Below the pieces are notes generated by a model that saw nothing but the letters and a program-made list of their open reading frames with translations, ran no database searches and was not told where the DNA came from. Positions 1 through 11,272 of a stretch of 54,622 bases of DNA are shown here, in pieces. The first letter of the stretch is position 1. Every line of letters begins with the position of its first letter. This DNA comes from JBNLBT01 sp050303435 (lineage in GTDB: Bacteria; Pseudomonadota; Gammaproteobacteria; Xanthomonadales; Marinicellaceae): NCBI GenBank assembly GCA_050303435.1, contig JBNLBT010000011.1, positions 1 to 54,622 of the forward strand, written 5' to 3'. The translations under genes were made by a program, and so were the position numbers.

Positions 1-1722
1 ATGATCAAGCTGTGCGACCGCCTGCACAACATGCGCACCATTGAACACATGAGCCCGTCCGGCCAGCGGCGCATCGCCAAGGAAACCCTGGAAGTGTACG
101 CGCCGATCGCCGAGCGCATCGGCCTGAAATCCATCCAGACGGAAATGGAAACTCTGTCGTTCAAAGTGTTGCATCCGCACCTGTTTGAGGAGCTGGACGA
201 GAAAATCCGCGAAGTGTCCGGCAACCGCAAGAAGACCGTGGACAAGATCATCAAAAAGATGTCCAAGGCGCTGCTGCAATCCAACCTGGTGGCGGAAATC
301 AATGGTCGACAGAAATCCATCTACAGCCTGTACCAGAAAATCAAGAACAAGAAACTGTCCTTTGATCAGATCGACGATCTGTTCGGCGTGCGCATCGTGG
401 TCAAGGAATTGCAGCAATGCTACATCGCGCTCGGTGTGATCCACAATTTGTACCCGCCCAACGAGAACGGCTTCAAGGACTACATCGCGGTGCCCAAGCT
501 GAACGGCTATCAGTCGCTGCACACCGTGGTCAAAGGCCCATACGGCCTGATTCTTGAGGTGCAAATCCGCACCGAGGAAATGGACAAGATGTGTGAGCTG
601 GGTGTGGCCGCGCACTGGCTGTACAAGCGCAAGAACGCGCATTCGTCGAGTTCGCTGCTGAACGCGCGCAACTGGCTCAACAGCCTGCTGCGACTGCAAA
701 AAGATTCGGTCAGCTCGCTGGAATTCTACGAGAATCTGAAACGCGATCTGGGCACCGATGAAATCTACGTGTTCACACCCAAAGGTGACATCGTGCAGCT
801 GCCGACCAATTCCAGTGCGCTGGATTTTGCCTACAGCATTCACACCTCGATTGGCAATCAGGCCACCGCTGCGGTGGTCAATGGCCAGAAAGTGCCGCTC
901 AAATACAAGCTGCAAACCGGCCAGACGGTGGTGATCAAAACCGCGGACGAAGTCACGGTGAACACCGACTGGCTGAGCATCGTGGCTTCCAGCAAGGCGC
1001 GCACCGCGATCCGCAAGACGCTGAAACAGATCAAGGACGAGGACGCGCTGCTGCTCGGGCATCGCATGCTCGACCGCGCGCTGGACACTTTCGGCTATTC
1101 CTTTGAAAAACTCGATCAACGCGCCATCAATCGGGTGTTGAAACTGTACCAGCTGGACAGCATGAACGATTTGCTTAAATCCTTGGCCTACGGTGAGTTG
1201 CTGCCATCAATCGCTGCGCGCAAACTGTTGCCGTTGTTGAAACAGCGCGGCATCGACAAAAACTACGTGCCGCGCGAGGCCCTGTCGATCTCCGGCACCG
1301 AAGGCTCGATTGTGAACTACCCAAATTGCTGTCAGCCGATACCCGGCGATGAAATCATTGGCTATCTGAGCCCGGCCAAAGGCGTGGTGGTGCACCGCAA
1401 GGAATGCCGCAACGTGGAAGAATTGAAAAAAGGCGCGCCGGAACGCATGGTGTTGTGTCGCTGGGACCGCGAGACCAGTGGCGAATTCAAGAGCACCATC
1501 AAACTGGACGTGATCAACACATCCGGGGTGCTGGCCAAACTGGCCAGTGTGATCGCCGATCAGAACATCAACATCGACACCATCGGCCAGGCCGACAAAG
1601 ACGGCGGTTACACCGAACTGGTGTTCACCGTCAACACCGAAAGCCGCCAGGAAATCGAGGAATTGATGGCGCGGCTGCTCAATTATCAGGAAGTGTTAAC
1701 CGCAGAACGAAGAATATCATGA
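1..1722 (+). CDS. spoT: SpoT/Rel bifunctional (p)ppGpp synthetase/hydrolase, 5'-truncated
   Basis: This is the C-terminal 573 residues of a RelA/SpoT long alarmone enzyme; the true start and most of the HD hydrolase domain lie left of the window. The first residues (IKLCDRLHNMRT) are the end of the HD domain. The synthetase domain follows at about 100-210 (SIYSLYQKIK, NGYQSLHT, VQIRTEEMD, ELGVAAHW). A TGS domain lies near 255-315, a Cys-rich segment near 440-470 (YPNCCQPIPGD, HRKEC) and an ACT domain at the end. The loop before NGYQSLHT reads GFKD, closer to the RxKD form of bifunctional SpoT enzymes than to the ExDD of synthetase-only RelA. Together with the ridA-recG neighbours this favours SpoT. 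It makes and degrades (p)ppGpp in the stringent response. The stop overlaps the ridA start as ATGA. Confidence 0.93.
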   Translation: MIKLCDRLHNMRTIEHMSPSGQRRIAKETLEVYAPIAERIGLKSIQTEMETLSFKVLHPHLFEELDEKIREVSGNRKKTVDKIIKKMSKALLQSNLVAEINGRQKSIYSLYQKIKNKKLSFDQIDDLFGVRIVVKELQQCYIALGVIHNLYPPNENGFKDYIAVPKLNGYQSLHTVVKGPYGLILEVQIRTEEMDKMCELGVAAHWLYKRKNAHSSSSLLNARNWLNSLLRLQKDSVSSLEFYENLKRDLGTDEIYVFTPKGDIVQLPTNSSALDFAYSIHTSIGNQATAAVVNGQKVPLKYKLQTGQTVVIKTADEVTVNTDWLSIVASSKARTAIRKTLKQIKDEDALLLGHRMLDRALDTFGYSFEKLDQRAINRVLKLYQLDSMNDLLKSLAYGELLPSIAARKLLPLLKQRGIDKNYVPREALSISGTEGSIVNYPNCCQPIPGDEIIGYLSPAKGVVVHRKECRNVEELKKGAPERMVLCRWDRETSGEFKSTIKLDVINTSGVLAKLASVIADQNINIDTIGQADKDGGYTELVFTVNTESRQEIEELMARLLNYQEVLTAERRIS

Positions 1723-2099
1723 AAAAAATCATCCAGACCGACCGCGCGCCGGCCGCCATCGGCACCTATTCACAAGGCGTGGTGCACAACGGCATTCTGT
1801 ATGCCTCGGGCCAGATTCCGCTCGACCCGGACACCGGGGAGATGGTGTCTGCCGACGTGATTCAGCAGATCCACCGGGTGTTCCAGAATCTGTCCTACGT
1901 CGCCAAAGCCGCCGGCACCAACCTCAACAACACCTTGAAACTCAACGTGTTTCTCAAAGACCTGGCGAATTTTCCGCACATCAATGAAATCATGGCGCAG
2001 TATTTTGAAGCGCCGTATCCGGCGCGCGCGGCGATTGAAGTTTCGCGTTTGCCCAAAGATTCGCTGGTGGAAATGGACGCGCTGATCGCCGTCGACTGA
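1719..2099 (+). CDS. ridA: RidA family reactive intermediate/imine deaminase
   Basis: This 126-residue protein has the standard length of the RidA (YjgF/YER057c/UK114) family. Family signatures are GTYSQGVVHNGILYASGQIP near the N-terminus, PARAAIEVSRLPKD with the conserved substrate-binding Arg, and VEMDALIAV at the end. RidA hydrolyses the enamine/imine intermediates released by PLP enzymes such as threonine dehydratase, protecting PLP enzymes from damage. The ATG overlaps the spoT stop (ATGA), so translation is probably coupled, and recG follows after three bases. The spoT-ridA-recG order recurs in gammaproteobacteria. Confidence 0.93.
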   Translation: MKKIIQTDRAPAAIGTYSQGVVHNGILYASGQIPLDPDTGEMVSADVIQQIHRVFQNLSYVAKAAGTNLNNTLKLNVFLKDLANFPHINEIMAQYFEAPYPARAAIEVSRLPKDSLVEMDALIAVD

Positions 2100-2102
2100 C
2101 GC

Positions 2103-4157
<2,055 letters not shown>

Positions 4158-4190
4158 GTCAAAAAACGGCGCCACCCTGGCGCTTGCGGC

Positions 4191-4220
4191 GCGACAAAAT
4201 GCCTCCGTTCAGGTTACAAT
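4191..4220 (+). promoter_or_regulatory. Possible sigma-70 promoter of rapA
   Basis: GCGACA (4191-4196) and TACAAT (4215-4220) are separated by 18 bases. Transcription would then start near 4227, downstream of the ATG at 4219 but upstream of the GTG at 4249. The call is weak because the -35 box matches the consensus at only four of six positions. Confidence 0.3.
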
Positions 4221-4248
4221 GCCGCCATTGAAGAGGACACCCGTCAAC

Positions 4249-7074
4249 GTGCAAACATTCACACCCGGTCAACGCTATTTCAACGCCGCGGACCTGCAGC
4301 TCGGTCTCGGCCGCGTGTTGGAAGAAAATCATCGCATGGTGCGCATCGCCTTCAACGCGGTGGAAGAAACCCGCGTGTTCGCCAAAGACAACGCGCCGCT
4401 GACGCGGCTGATTTTGAGTCCCGGCGACGCCTTGCAGCACCGCGAAGGCTGGTCGATGAAAATCACCGCCGTTGAAACCCGCGGCGCGCTGCTGCATTAC
4501 ACCGGCGTGACCGCATCCGGGGACACCCGGCAAGTGGCGGAGAGTGAACTGGCCGATGAAATTCGCATCGATCAGCCGCTGGACCGCTTGCTCAACGGTC
4601 AGATCGACGGCGTCAAAATGCACCGTCTGCGCGCCCTGGCGCGCGATCACCGCCTGCGCCTGCTGCACTCGGATCTGTACGGGCTGATCGGTTGCCGCAC
4701 CGCTTTGCTGCCGCACCAGCTGTACATCGCCCACGCGGTGTGTCAGCGCCTGGCGCCGCGCGTGCTGCTGGCCGATGAAGTGGGGCTGGGCAAAACCATT
4801 GAAGCCGGTCTGATCGTGCACCGGCAGTTGCTGCGCGGCGTGGCCGAACGTGTGCTGGTGGTGGTGCCTGAGACCCTGATTCACCAGTGGATGGTGGAAA
4901 TGCTGCGCAAATTCAATTTGCATTTCAGTGTACTGGATGGCGAGAAAATTGAACAGATAGAGGCCAGCGGCGGGATGGACAATCCGTTCGAGGCCAGCCA
5001 ACTGACGCTGTTGCCGCTGGAATGGCTGACCGCATCGCCAGAACGCGTGCAAGCGCTGACCGAGGCCGGCTGGGATCTTTTGGTGGTGGACGAGGCGCAT
5101 CATTTGTACTGGTCACCCGAAGCGCCCAGCGCCGCCTATCAAGTGGTGGAACAACTGGCCACCGCGATCGATTCGGTGCTGCTGTTGACCGCGACGCCGG
5201 AACAACTCGGTCAGCACAGTCATTTTGCCCGCCTGCGCCTGCTGGACCCGCACCGCTACAGCGATTTTGAGCGCTTCAAGCAGGAAGAATCCGATTTTCA
5301 GCCCATCGCAGCGGTGGTCGCGCGCCTGGCCGATGCGACCGAGTTAAAGGCCCGGGAACTGGCCGACATGGCCGCAACCCTGGCGCACATGCACGCCAGT
5401 GAATCCTGGCAGGCCTTTCACGCCGCGCCCAATGACGCCGCGCATCGCAGCGCCCTGATCGACGCGCTGCTGGATCGCCACGGCACCGGGCGCGTGCTGT
5501 TTCGCAACACCCGCCATTCGATCGAGAATTTTCCCGTGCGTGAGTTGCACGCAGAGCCTTTGTCATGGTCGCCGATGTACCGCGAATGCGATGTGCTGTA
5601 TCCAGAGCAGGCGCTGCCGGTGGATGCCGACGTCGACTGGTGTGCGCACGATCCGCGCGTGGCCTGGTTGCTGGAATTCATCCAGGCCAAACGGGACGCC
5701 AAGGTGTTGTTGATCGCACACCACGCCACCACGGTGTTGCAATTGGCCGAACACCTGAAACGCGCGCACGGCATATCTGCGGCGGTGTTTCATGAAGGCA
5801 TGGACCTGATTGCGCGCGATCAGGCGGCGGCGCGATTTGCCGATCTGCAACAGGGCACGCAGTTGTTGCTGTGTTCCGAAATCGGCAGCGAAGGGCGCAA
5901 TTTTCAGTTTGCACATCACCTGGTGTGCTTTGATTTGCCGGACAACCCCGATTTGCTGGAACAACGCATTGGCCGGCTGGACCGCATCGGCCAGAGCCGC
6001 ACGATTCACATTCACGTGCCATATTTTGAACATTCGGTGCAGGCCCACTGGTTCGCCTGGTATCACCATGGCATGCACCTGTTTGAGCGCACCAATCCGG
6101 CCGCGTTCAGCGTGTACCAGCGTTTGCTGGATGATTTTCTCAAGGCCGCGGCGGCCGGTGACAGCGCCGCGGTGATCGCCGAAACCCAGGCGCAATCGGC
6201 GGCCCTGCTGGCGGCCATGCACAGCGGTCGCGACCGCCTGCTGGAATACAATTCCTGCCGTCAGCCACAGGCCGATCACCTGTGTCAGCGCGCACACGAA
6301 GCCGAACACGTGGATGCGCTGATGCGCTTCATGCACCTGGCATTTGATGTGTACGGCGTGCACCACGAGGAACACCGCGCGCGCAGTGAAATTTTGCGCC
6401 CGACGGAGCAGATGGTGGGGCATTTCCCGCACCTGTTCGAAGAAGGCATGACGGTGACCTGGCACCGCGACGTGGCCCTGGCGAATGAAAACATGCATTA
6501 CCTCAGCTGGGAGCATCCGATGGTGGCTGAAGTGATGGACATGATTCTCAGCCAGGAAATCGGCAACAGCGCCTGCGTGGCGCTGAAAGGCAGCGGTCTG
6601 GAAGCCGGGCAGTTGTTCCTCGAGGCGGTGTATCGCGTCGAGTCCGGCGGACGCTGGCGCCAGCAAAGCGCGGTGTACCTGAACGAAGGCGTGGTGACGC
6701 TGGTGCTGGATGAGTCGGGTCAGCCGCTCAGCGATACCGCCGCTGCGCGCCTGTTGTCGAACAAACCCAACGCCGTGCCGGTGGACATCGCGGTGCAGGT
6801 GTTGCGCGCGCGGTTGTCGGTGATCAAGGATCTCATGCAAGGGGCCGAGGCCCTGGCGGAATCCCGTTGCGCGGAGATCCGTGCCCAGGCGCTGGAATCA
6901 GCGCGCACCGAGGCTGCACGCGAGCAGGCGCGCCTGAAAGAATTGTCCGAGGTCAATCCCAACATCCGCGCCGATGAAATCCAGGCGCAGCAGGCGCACC
7001 ACGACGCCTTGATCGATTCGGTGCAGCGCACCGGTTTGCAGCTGGACGCGGTGCGTTTGCTGGTGACCTTGTAG
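4249..7074 (+). CDS. rapA: RNA polymerase-associated Swi2/Snf2 ATPase RapA
   Basis: The protein is about 941 residues and collinear with E. coli RapA (968). RapA binds core RNA polymerase and recycles stalled or post-termination polymerase using ATP. Visible signatures are the N-terminal PGQRYFN and LGLGRV (Tudor-like domain), LADEVGLGKTIEAG (Walker A, about residue 175-185), VVDEAHHL (DEAH box near 281), LLLTATPEQLGQ, the helicase-C stretch CSEIGSEGRNFQF and QRIGRLDRIGQ, and a C-terminal VNPNIRADE segment. GTG at 4249 was chosen because family homology starts there (VQTFTPGQR) and GAGGA lies 11 bases upstream. An ATG at 4219 would add ten residues not seen in the family. Confidence 0.92.
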   Translation: MQTFTPGQRYFNAADLQLGLGRVLEENHRMVRIAFNAVEETRVFAKDNAPLTRLILSPGDALQHREGWSMKITAVETRGALLHYTGVTASGDTRQVAESELADEIRIDQPLDRLLNGQIDGVKMHRLRALARDHRLRLLHSDLYGLIGCRTALLPHQLYIAHAVCQRLAPRVLLADEVGLGKTIEAGLIVHRQLLRGVAERVLVVVPETLIHQWMVEMLRKFNLHFSVLDGEKIEQIEASGGMDNPFEASQLTLLPLEWLTASPERVQALTEAGWDLLVVDEAHHLYWSPEAPSAAYQVVEQLATAIDSVLLLTATPEQLGQHSHFARLRLLDPHRYSDFERFKQEESDFQPIAAVVARLADATELKARELADMAATLAHMHASESWQAFHAAPNDAAHRSALIDALLDRHGTGRVLFRNTRHSIENFPVRELHAEPLSWSPMYRECDVLYPEQALPVDADVDWCAHDPRVAWLLEFIQAKRDAKVLLIAHHATTVLQLAEHLKRAHGISAAVFHEGMDLIARDQAAARFADLQQGTQLLLCSEIGSEGRNFQFAHHLVCFDLPDNPDLLEQRIGRLDRIGQSRTIHIHVPYFEHSVQAHWFAWYHHGMHLFERTNPAAFSVYQRLLDDFLKAAAAGDSAAVIAETQAQSAALLAAMHSGRDRLLEYNSCRQPQADHLCQRAHEAEHVDALMRFMHLAFDVYGVHHEEHRARSEILRPTEQMVGHFPHLFEEGMTVTWHRDVALANENMHYLSWEHPMVAEVMDMILSQEIGNSACVALKGSGLEAGQLFLEAVYRVESGGRWRQQSAVYLNEGVVTLVLDESGQPLSDTAAARLLSNKPNAVPVDIAVQVLRARLSVIKDLMQGAEALAESRCAEIRAQALESARTEAAREQARLKELSEVNPNIRADEIQAQQAHHDALIDSVQRTGLQLDAVRLLVTL

Positions 7075-7160
7075 TCGGTGTCTGCGCGGTTGCCATGCAT
7101 GGGCCCACCGGGAAGCTCAACGCAGGCAGTGCATCAATCCGCAAATTATACAAAATAGTA

Positions 7161-7166
7161 TATAAT
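7161..7166 (+). promoter_or_regulatory. -10 box (TATAAT) of the 7200 gene
   Basis: A perfect TATAAT lies in an AT-rich patch of an otherwise GC-rich gap, 33 bases upstream of the start. No good -35 box is seen at 16-18 bases. A strong ribosome binding site (AGAGGA) follows at 7187-7192. Confidence 0.5.
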
Positions 7167-7199
7167 CGATGGTTCTATCATCTAAAAGAGGAATGAACC

Positions 7200-7493
7200 A
7201 TGAAAAAAAGCATTGCAGTATTGGCACTTCTGGGCGTGGCATTGACGGTTTCCGCCGCCAACCACAACACCACACGCTCCAACAGATCCGCGCCGGTCAG
7301 CGGTCCCAGTGACCTGACAGAACTGATCGAACGCATGAGCGCCGATGCCCTGTTCATTGGTCAGCGCATGATCGAGATTGAAAACGCGCAAGACGCCGAG
7401 GGTGAACTCATCATCCGCGTGGAAATGAACATCACGGTGGAGAAGGCCGGACAATCACAGGCGCAACCGGCGCAGCCACAGCAACCGGAATAA
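7200..7493 (+). CDS. Small exported protein of unknown function
   Basis: This 97-residue protein starts with a clear signal peptide (MKKSIAVLALLGVALTVSAA, cleavage probably after VSA). The mature part is about 78 residues, begins with a Ser/Asn/Thr-rich linker, contains the acidic amphipathic stretch LTELIERMSADALFIGQRMI, and ends in a Gln/Pro-rich tail. It is probably periplasmic. I do not recognise the family. It has its own -10 box and a good Shine-Dalgarno sequence eight bases before the ATG. It converges on the ThuA-like gene with a 47-base gap. Confidence 0.7.
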   Translation: MKKSIAVLALLGVALTVSAANHNTTRSNRSAPVSGPSDLTELIERMSADALFIGQRMIEIENAQDAEGELIIRVEMNITVEKAGQSQAQPAQPQQPE

Positions 7494-7540
7494 CGCCCTT
7501 CACGGCACAGGGACGTGCCCTCACCCAAGCCTGCGAGTCA

Positions 7541-8455
7541 TCAGTCCAGATCGTCGCGAAAGATCACGTCCCAGTTGAAATGACTCAGGTGCACCACAGC
7601 ATTGAGCAAAATCTGGTAGTTGTTGCCCGGTTCCAGCGCGTGCGGCTGGTATTCACCGGGCTGGTACACAAACACCCGTGAGCGCCAGTCGGGGCAGTGT
7701 TTGTCGTAGGCCAGCAAATCGCCGGCCGCGTCGTAGTTGCTTTGCAGCAAAACCTGGATTTCGCAGCCTGTGTTGCCGCCGTTGAAGTCCATTTGCGGGT
7801 AGCGTTCGTCCGGGGTGTTGTTGAACGCCGGGTAGGTGCCGGCCGGCACGCCGTGCGCGGGGTTGCTGTAGGCAATGGCCAGATCGTAATTGATCGCGTG
7901 ATTGACGATGAAATGCGCGCCGGTGTCCACGTTGATGACGTTTTGCCCGTCCACGGTGTTCCACGGCACCGAACCGGTGGCCTGCGCGCCGAGCAGATTG
8001 AGCATCGAGGTTTTGCCGGCGCCCAGATAGATGCCGTGATGGAATGAAATCACGCCGCCGCCGGCCTCAAGGAATTGTTCCACTGCGTTCACAAAGGCTT
8101 CCTGACGCGGCTGGTCGTTGTTGCCGTTGTTGGGGGCGCGGTGGGCAAAATAGATCAGCACGTCATAAGCCTGAGCGTCGTCAAAAGGCACGTTCAGTGC
8201 CGCGGTGGCCAGTTCAATCTGGTTGGTCGGCACTTCCAGTATGGCGTCGGGCTGGGCGTCGATGTTGAGCGCCGCGGTGGCCGCCAGCGCCGCGCCGATT
8301 TCACCCGGCTGGGTCAGGGATTCAGGCGGCAACCCGTGCGGGTTGACTTCATCGGACACGATCAGCACGCGCAGCGGATCGTGCGGCGGCAGGGTTTGCG
8401 CCAGCGGTGCACTCAGCCACAGCAGGGCAACGACGGCGAATGGAAGCATTTTCAT
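7541..8455 (-). CDS. Exported ThuA-like domain protein with terminal DVIFxxxxD tag
   Basis: This 304-residue protein has a signal peptide (MKMLPFAVVALLWLSAPLAQ). The mature part has the ThuA/class I glutamine amidotransferase-like fold signatures: LRVLIVSDEVNPHG at the start of the core, YDVLIYFAHR, then FLEAGGGVISFHHGIYLG. The last is the position where ThuA proteins carry their conserved G-x-H element. ThuA-like domains are linked to sugar utilisation and appear in many secreted proteins, but the substrate here is unknown. The last nine residues are DVIFRDDLD, close to the ends of the beta-helix proteins at 14676 and 50091. It is read toward the 7200 gene. Fold family is reasonably sure, function is not. 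Confidence 0.75.
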   Translation of the reverse strand: MKMLPFAVVALLWLSAPLAQTLPPHDPLRVLIVSDEVNPHGLPPESLTQPGEIGAALAATAALNIDAQPDAILEVPTNQIELATAALNVPFDDAQAYDVLIYFAHRAPNNGNNDQPRQEAFVNAVEQFLEAGGGVISFHHGIYLGAGKTSMLNLLGAQATGSVPWNTVDGQNVINVDTGAHFIVNHAINYDLAIAYSNPAHGVPAGTYPAFNNTPDERYPQMDFNGGNTGCEIQVLLQSNYDAAGDLLAYDKHCPDWRSRVFVYQPGEYQPHALEPGNNYQILLNAVVHLSHFNWDVIFRDDLD

Positions 8456-8545
8456 GGTCTGATTGGCGATGGGTTCATTGATATTATCGACATTGCGCGG
8501 AAAATTTTTGTGCGCGCGCTCGCAATGCCAGTCAATGCACGCCGA

Positions 8546-9700
8546 TCACAGCAACAGTTCAAGCACCCGATCGCTGTTGAGAAAGCCCCGATCAGTCAGG
8601 TTCAAGCCGTCCGCGCTGCGCGTCAACAAGCCATCCCGCAAAGCCGGTTGCAGAACTTCGAGCAACGCGTCAAAGGCCAGTCCGGTGCGGCTTTCATAGC
8701 GTGCCGCCGGCAATGGCTGATTCAGGCGCAGGTGGTTGAGCATGAATTCAAACGGGCGTGCCGCGGCTTCGATGGCCTGCGTCTGTTGCACGCGCTCGGG
8801 CCCAGCGGCCCGCGCCAGGTAGCTGTGCGGGTGTTTGTGTTTCATGGTGCGGCGGATGGTCTGCGCGTGGCCGTCGGTGATCTTGCCGTGCGCGCCTGCG
8901 CCGATGCCCAGATAATCGCCGAACTGCCAGTAATTGACGTTGTGTGCGCAGCGCTGGCCACCCTGCGCAAAGGCCGAGACTTCGTACTGCGCGTAGCCGG
9001 CGGCCTGCAACACCTCGCGTCCGCGCAGATACATGTCGGTGCGCGCCTCGTCATCGGGCAAACCAACCGGCGGTTTTGCCGCGAACAGGGTGTTGGCTTC
9101 CAGGGTCAGCTGATAATAGGACACGTGATCGGGCTTGAGCGCCAAAAGTTCACGCAATTCGCGCAAGGCGTCCAGGGCGTTCTGTCCCGGCAGGGCAAAC
9201 ATCAGATCCAGATTCATCCGTTCGAACCCGGCCGCGCGCGCTGCCTGCACCGCGGCGATCGCCTGCGCCGCGCTGTGAATGCGCCCGAGGATTTTCAGTC
9301 GATCGTCATTGAGGCTTTGCACACCGAAAGACAGCCGGTTGATGCCGGCCGCGCGGTACGCATCCAGGTCATCGAATTCGCGGCTGCCGGGGTTGGCCTC
9401 CAGGGTGATTTCCACGTCCGGTGTCAACGGCAGCAGGGCGCGCACGCCGCTGAGCAGGCGCTTCAATTCGGCCGCCGGAAACAGACTCGGCGTGCCGCCG
9501 CCCATGAACACGCTGTGCACTGGTCGACCCCAAACGGCCGGCAGCTCCTGTTCCAGATCGCGCAGCAGCGCGTCCACATAGGCCCCGGCCTCCAGCGCGC
9601 CTTTCAGTTCATGCGAATTGAAATCGCAATAGGGGCATTTGCGCACGCACCAGGGAAAGTGAATGTACAGGCTCAGCGGTGGCGGCACCAGCACGGGCAT
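8546..9700 (-). CDS. hemW: Radical SAM heme chaperone HemW
   Basis: This 384-residue radical SAM protein has the cluster motif C18-x3-C22-x2-C25 (HFPWCVRKCPYCDF). The third Cys is followed by Asp-Phe, as in HemW, and not by the extra Cys of coproporphyrinogen dehydrogenase HemN. Other family features are FMGGGTPSLF, the SAM-binding ITLEANPGS and RLSFGVQS, and a HemN C-terminal domain. HemW binds heme and is thought to deliver it to respiratory enzymes. GGAG lies six bases before the ATG. It is the third gene of the rph-rdgB-hemW operon, 12 bases after rdgB. Confidence 0.93.
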   Translation of the reverse strand: MPVLVPPPLSLYIHFPWCVRKCPYCDFNSHELKGALEAGAYVDALLRDLEQELPAVWGRPVHSVFMGGGTPSLFPAAELKRLLSGVRALLPLTPDVEITLEANPGSREFDDLDAYRAAGINRLSFGVQSLNDDRLKILGRIHSAAQAIAAVQAARAAGFERMNLDLMFALPGQNALDALRELRELLALKPDHVSYYQLTLEANTLFAAKPPVGLPDDEARTDMYLRGREVLQAAGYAQYEVSAFAQGGQRCAHNVNYWQFGDYLGIGAGAHGKITDGHAQTIRRTMKHKHPHSYLARAAGPERVQQTQAIEAAARPFEFMLNHLRLNQPLPAARYESRTGLAFDALLEVLQPALRDGLLTRSADGLNLTDRGFLNSDRVLELLL

Positions 9701-9712
9701 GCACCGCTCCGG

Positions 9713-10318
9713 TCAGACGCCGAGCACCGGCGCCAGCGCGCGCGCCAGCAGCAGCGCGGCCTGTCCACGGTGGGAACGGGCCTTTTTTTCATCGGCGGAC
9801 ATTTCGGCGGCGCACAGCTCCAGCTCGGGCAAATAAAACACCGGGTCGTAACCAAAGCCACCGGCGCCGCGCTGGCTGGTGGCGATTTGTCCGCGCCAGG
9901 TGGCCGTGGCGATCACCGGCAAAGGGTCCTGTGCGTGGCGCATGTACACCAGCACGCAGCAGAACTGCGCGCCGCGCTGCGCCGCGTCGTCGATGCCGGA
10001 CAGCGCGTCCAGCAATTTAGCCATGTTGTCCGCTGAATCGGCCACCGGACCGGCGTAGCGCGCGGTCTTGACGCCCGGGTGCCCGTCCAGTGCATCGACC
10101 ATCAGACCGGAATCGTCGGCGATGCACGGCAGCCGGCTGATGGCGCAGGCGTGGCGTGCCTTGATGATGGCGTTTTCCACAAAGGTGGTGCCGGTTTCCG
10201 CCACCGCGTAGCGCGCGTCGTCGGGTTGCGGCAGCAGTTCAATCGGCAGCCCCTTGAGCACGTGCTGCAATTCCTGCAGCTTGCCCGGGTTGCCGCTGGC
10301 CAGCATCACGCGTTTCAT
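9713..10318 (-). CDS. rdgB: XTP/dITP diphosphatase (RdgB/HAM1)
   Basis: This 201-residue house-cleaning pyrophosphatase hydrolyses dITP, ITP and XTP to monophosphates, keeping deaminated purines out of DNA and RNA. Family features are the N-terminal LASGNPGKLQEL, the central FVENAIIKARHA and DDSGL (catalytic acidic residues), GYDPVFYLPE, and the C-terminal SHRGQA. Its ATG overlaps the rph stop (ATGA), implying translational coupling. Confidence 0.95.
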   Translation of the reverse strand: MKRVMLASGNPGKLQELQHVLKGLPIELLPQPDDARYAVAETGTTFVENAIIKARHACAISRLPCIADDSGLMVDALDGHPGVKTARYAGPVADSADNMAKLLDALSGIDDAAQRGAQFCCVLVYMRHAQDPLPVIATATWRGQIATSQRGAGGFGYDPVFYLPELELCAAEMSADEKKARSHRGQAALLLARALAPVLGV

Positions 10319-11031
10319 GCCGCTAGCGCCTGTTGCTGAATTTCCAGCAATTCACGGATGCCTTTCTCCGCCAGATCGGTCATCTGCGTCAGCTCGTCGC
10401 GGCGGAAGGCGTGGCCTTCGGCGGTGCCCTGAATTTCAATGAAGGAACCGCCGTCGTTCATCACCACGTTCATGTCGGTTTCGGCCTGAGAATCCTCGCG
10501 GTAATCCAGATCCAGCACCGCCTGGTTTTTGTAAATGCCAACCGAAATCGCCGCGACCTGACCGATCAGCGGGTTGCGTTTGATTGCTTTGGTGCGCAAC
10601 AGGTGATTGACCGCGTCGGACAGCGCCACAAAGCCGCCGGTGATGGCCGCGGTGCGGGTGCCGCCGTCGGCCTGAATCACGTCGCAGTCGACCGTGATCA
10701 CGCGTTCGCCGAGCGCCTCCAGATTCACCGCCGCGCGCAGCGAACGGCCGATCAGCCGCTGAATCTCCAAAGTGCGCCCGCCCTGCCGCCCACGGCCGGC
10801 TTCACGCGCCATGCGTGAACCGGTGGAGCGCGGCAGCATGCCATACTCCGCGGTCACCCAGCCCTGGCCCTGACCGCGCAGCCACGGCGGCATGCGGTCC
10901 TCCACGCTGGCGTTGCACAACACCCGCGTGTGACCGCAGGAAATCATCACCGAACCCTCGGCGTGCATGGTGTAATTGCGCTCGATCGAAACCGCGCGCA
11001 TCTCATCAAACTGACGTTTACTCGGACGCAT
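10315..11031 (-). CDS. rph: Ribonuclease PH
   Basis: This 238-residue phosphorolytic 3'-5' exoribonuclease trims tRNA 3' ends. The start at 11031 (MRPSKRQFDEMR) was chosen because this is the standard RNase PH N-terminus; longer readings add an unconserved segment. Other features are EGSVMISCGHTRVLC, the ITVDCDVIQADGGTRTAAITG core with active-site Asp residues, and LDYREDSQAETDMN. A GAGAGA ribosome binding site precedes the ATG. First gene of the operon with rdgB and hemW. In many gammaproteobacteria rph neighbours yicC, but here yicC lies about 24 kb away. Confidence 0.95.
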   Translation of the reverse strand: MRPSKRQFDEMRAVSIERNYTMHAEGSVMISCGHTRVLCNASVEDRMPPWLRGQGQGWVTAEYGMLPRSTGSRMAREAGRGRQGGRTLEIQRLIGRSLRAAVNLEALGERVITVDCDVIQADGGTRTAAITGGFVALSDAVNHLLRTKAIKRNPLIGQVAAISVGIYKNQAVLDLDYREDSQAETDMNVVMNDGGSFIEIQGTAEGHAFRRDELTQMTDLAEKGIRELLEIQQQALAA

Positions 11032-11059
11032 GCATCTCTCTGCAAATAAATAGAGGGGC

Positions 11060-11068
11060 ATTCTAACA
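11060..11068 (-). promoter_or_regulatory. Extended -10 promoter of rph-rdgB-hemW
   Basis: On the minus strand TGTTAGAAT reads as an extended -10 element (TGn plus TAGAAT, five of six matches to TATAAT). It lies about 29 bases before the rph ATG, leaving a short leader of some 20 bases. No convincing -35 box. Confidence 0.45.
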
Positions 11069-11110
11069 TTTTCACTGCGCCGGCGGCAGGGGCTCAAGCC
11101 TTTGTGGCCG

Positions 11111-11134
11111 GAAGTAATACAGGAAGTAATACAG
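11111..11134. repeat. Tandem 12-bp duplication
   Basis: GAAGTAATACAG occurs twice head to tail (11111-11122 and 11123-11134) in the gap upstream of the rph promoter. No gene crosses it. It looks like a slippage product or two adjacent protein-binding sites. Confidence 0.7.
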
Positions 11135-11272
11135 GACACACATCGAAGAAAGGCGATTCAATGGAATGAAGCAGGGCATGATGCGTGATGTCTGACAGCC
11201 ACCTGACTTGCATTGAGGGAAATCCATTCGCACTGAGCGGCTGGATGCCCTCAGTGCGAAGTTTACGAAGAC

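Noticed and set aside
4169..4183. Terminator after recG
   Set aside because: A 6-bp stem with a 3-base loop is present, but no T-run follows on the + strand.
8075..10036. 653-codon + strand open frame
   Set aside because: It lies antisense to hemW, rdgB and the ThuA-like gene, all with clear family motifs. The frame is Gln/Arg/His-rich, as expected for the shadow of GC-rich genes, and has no ribosome binding site.
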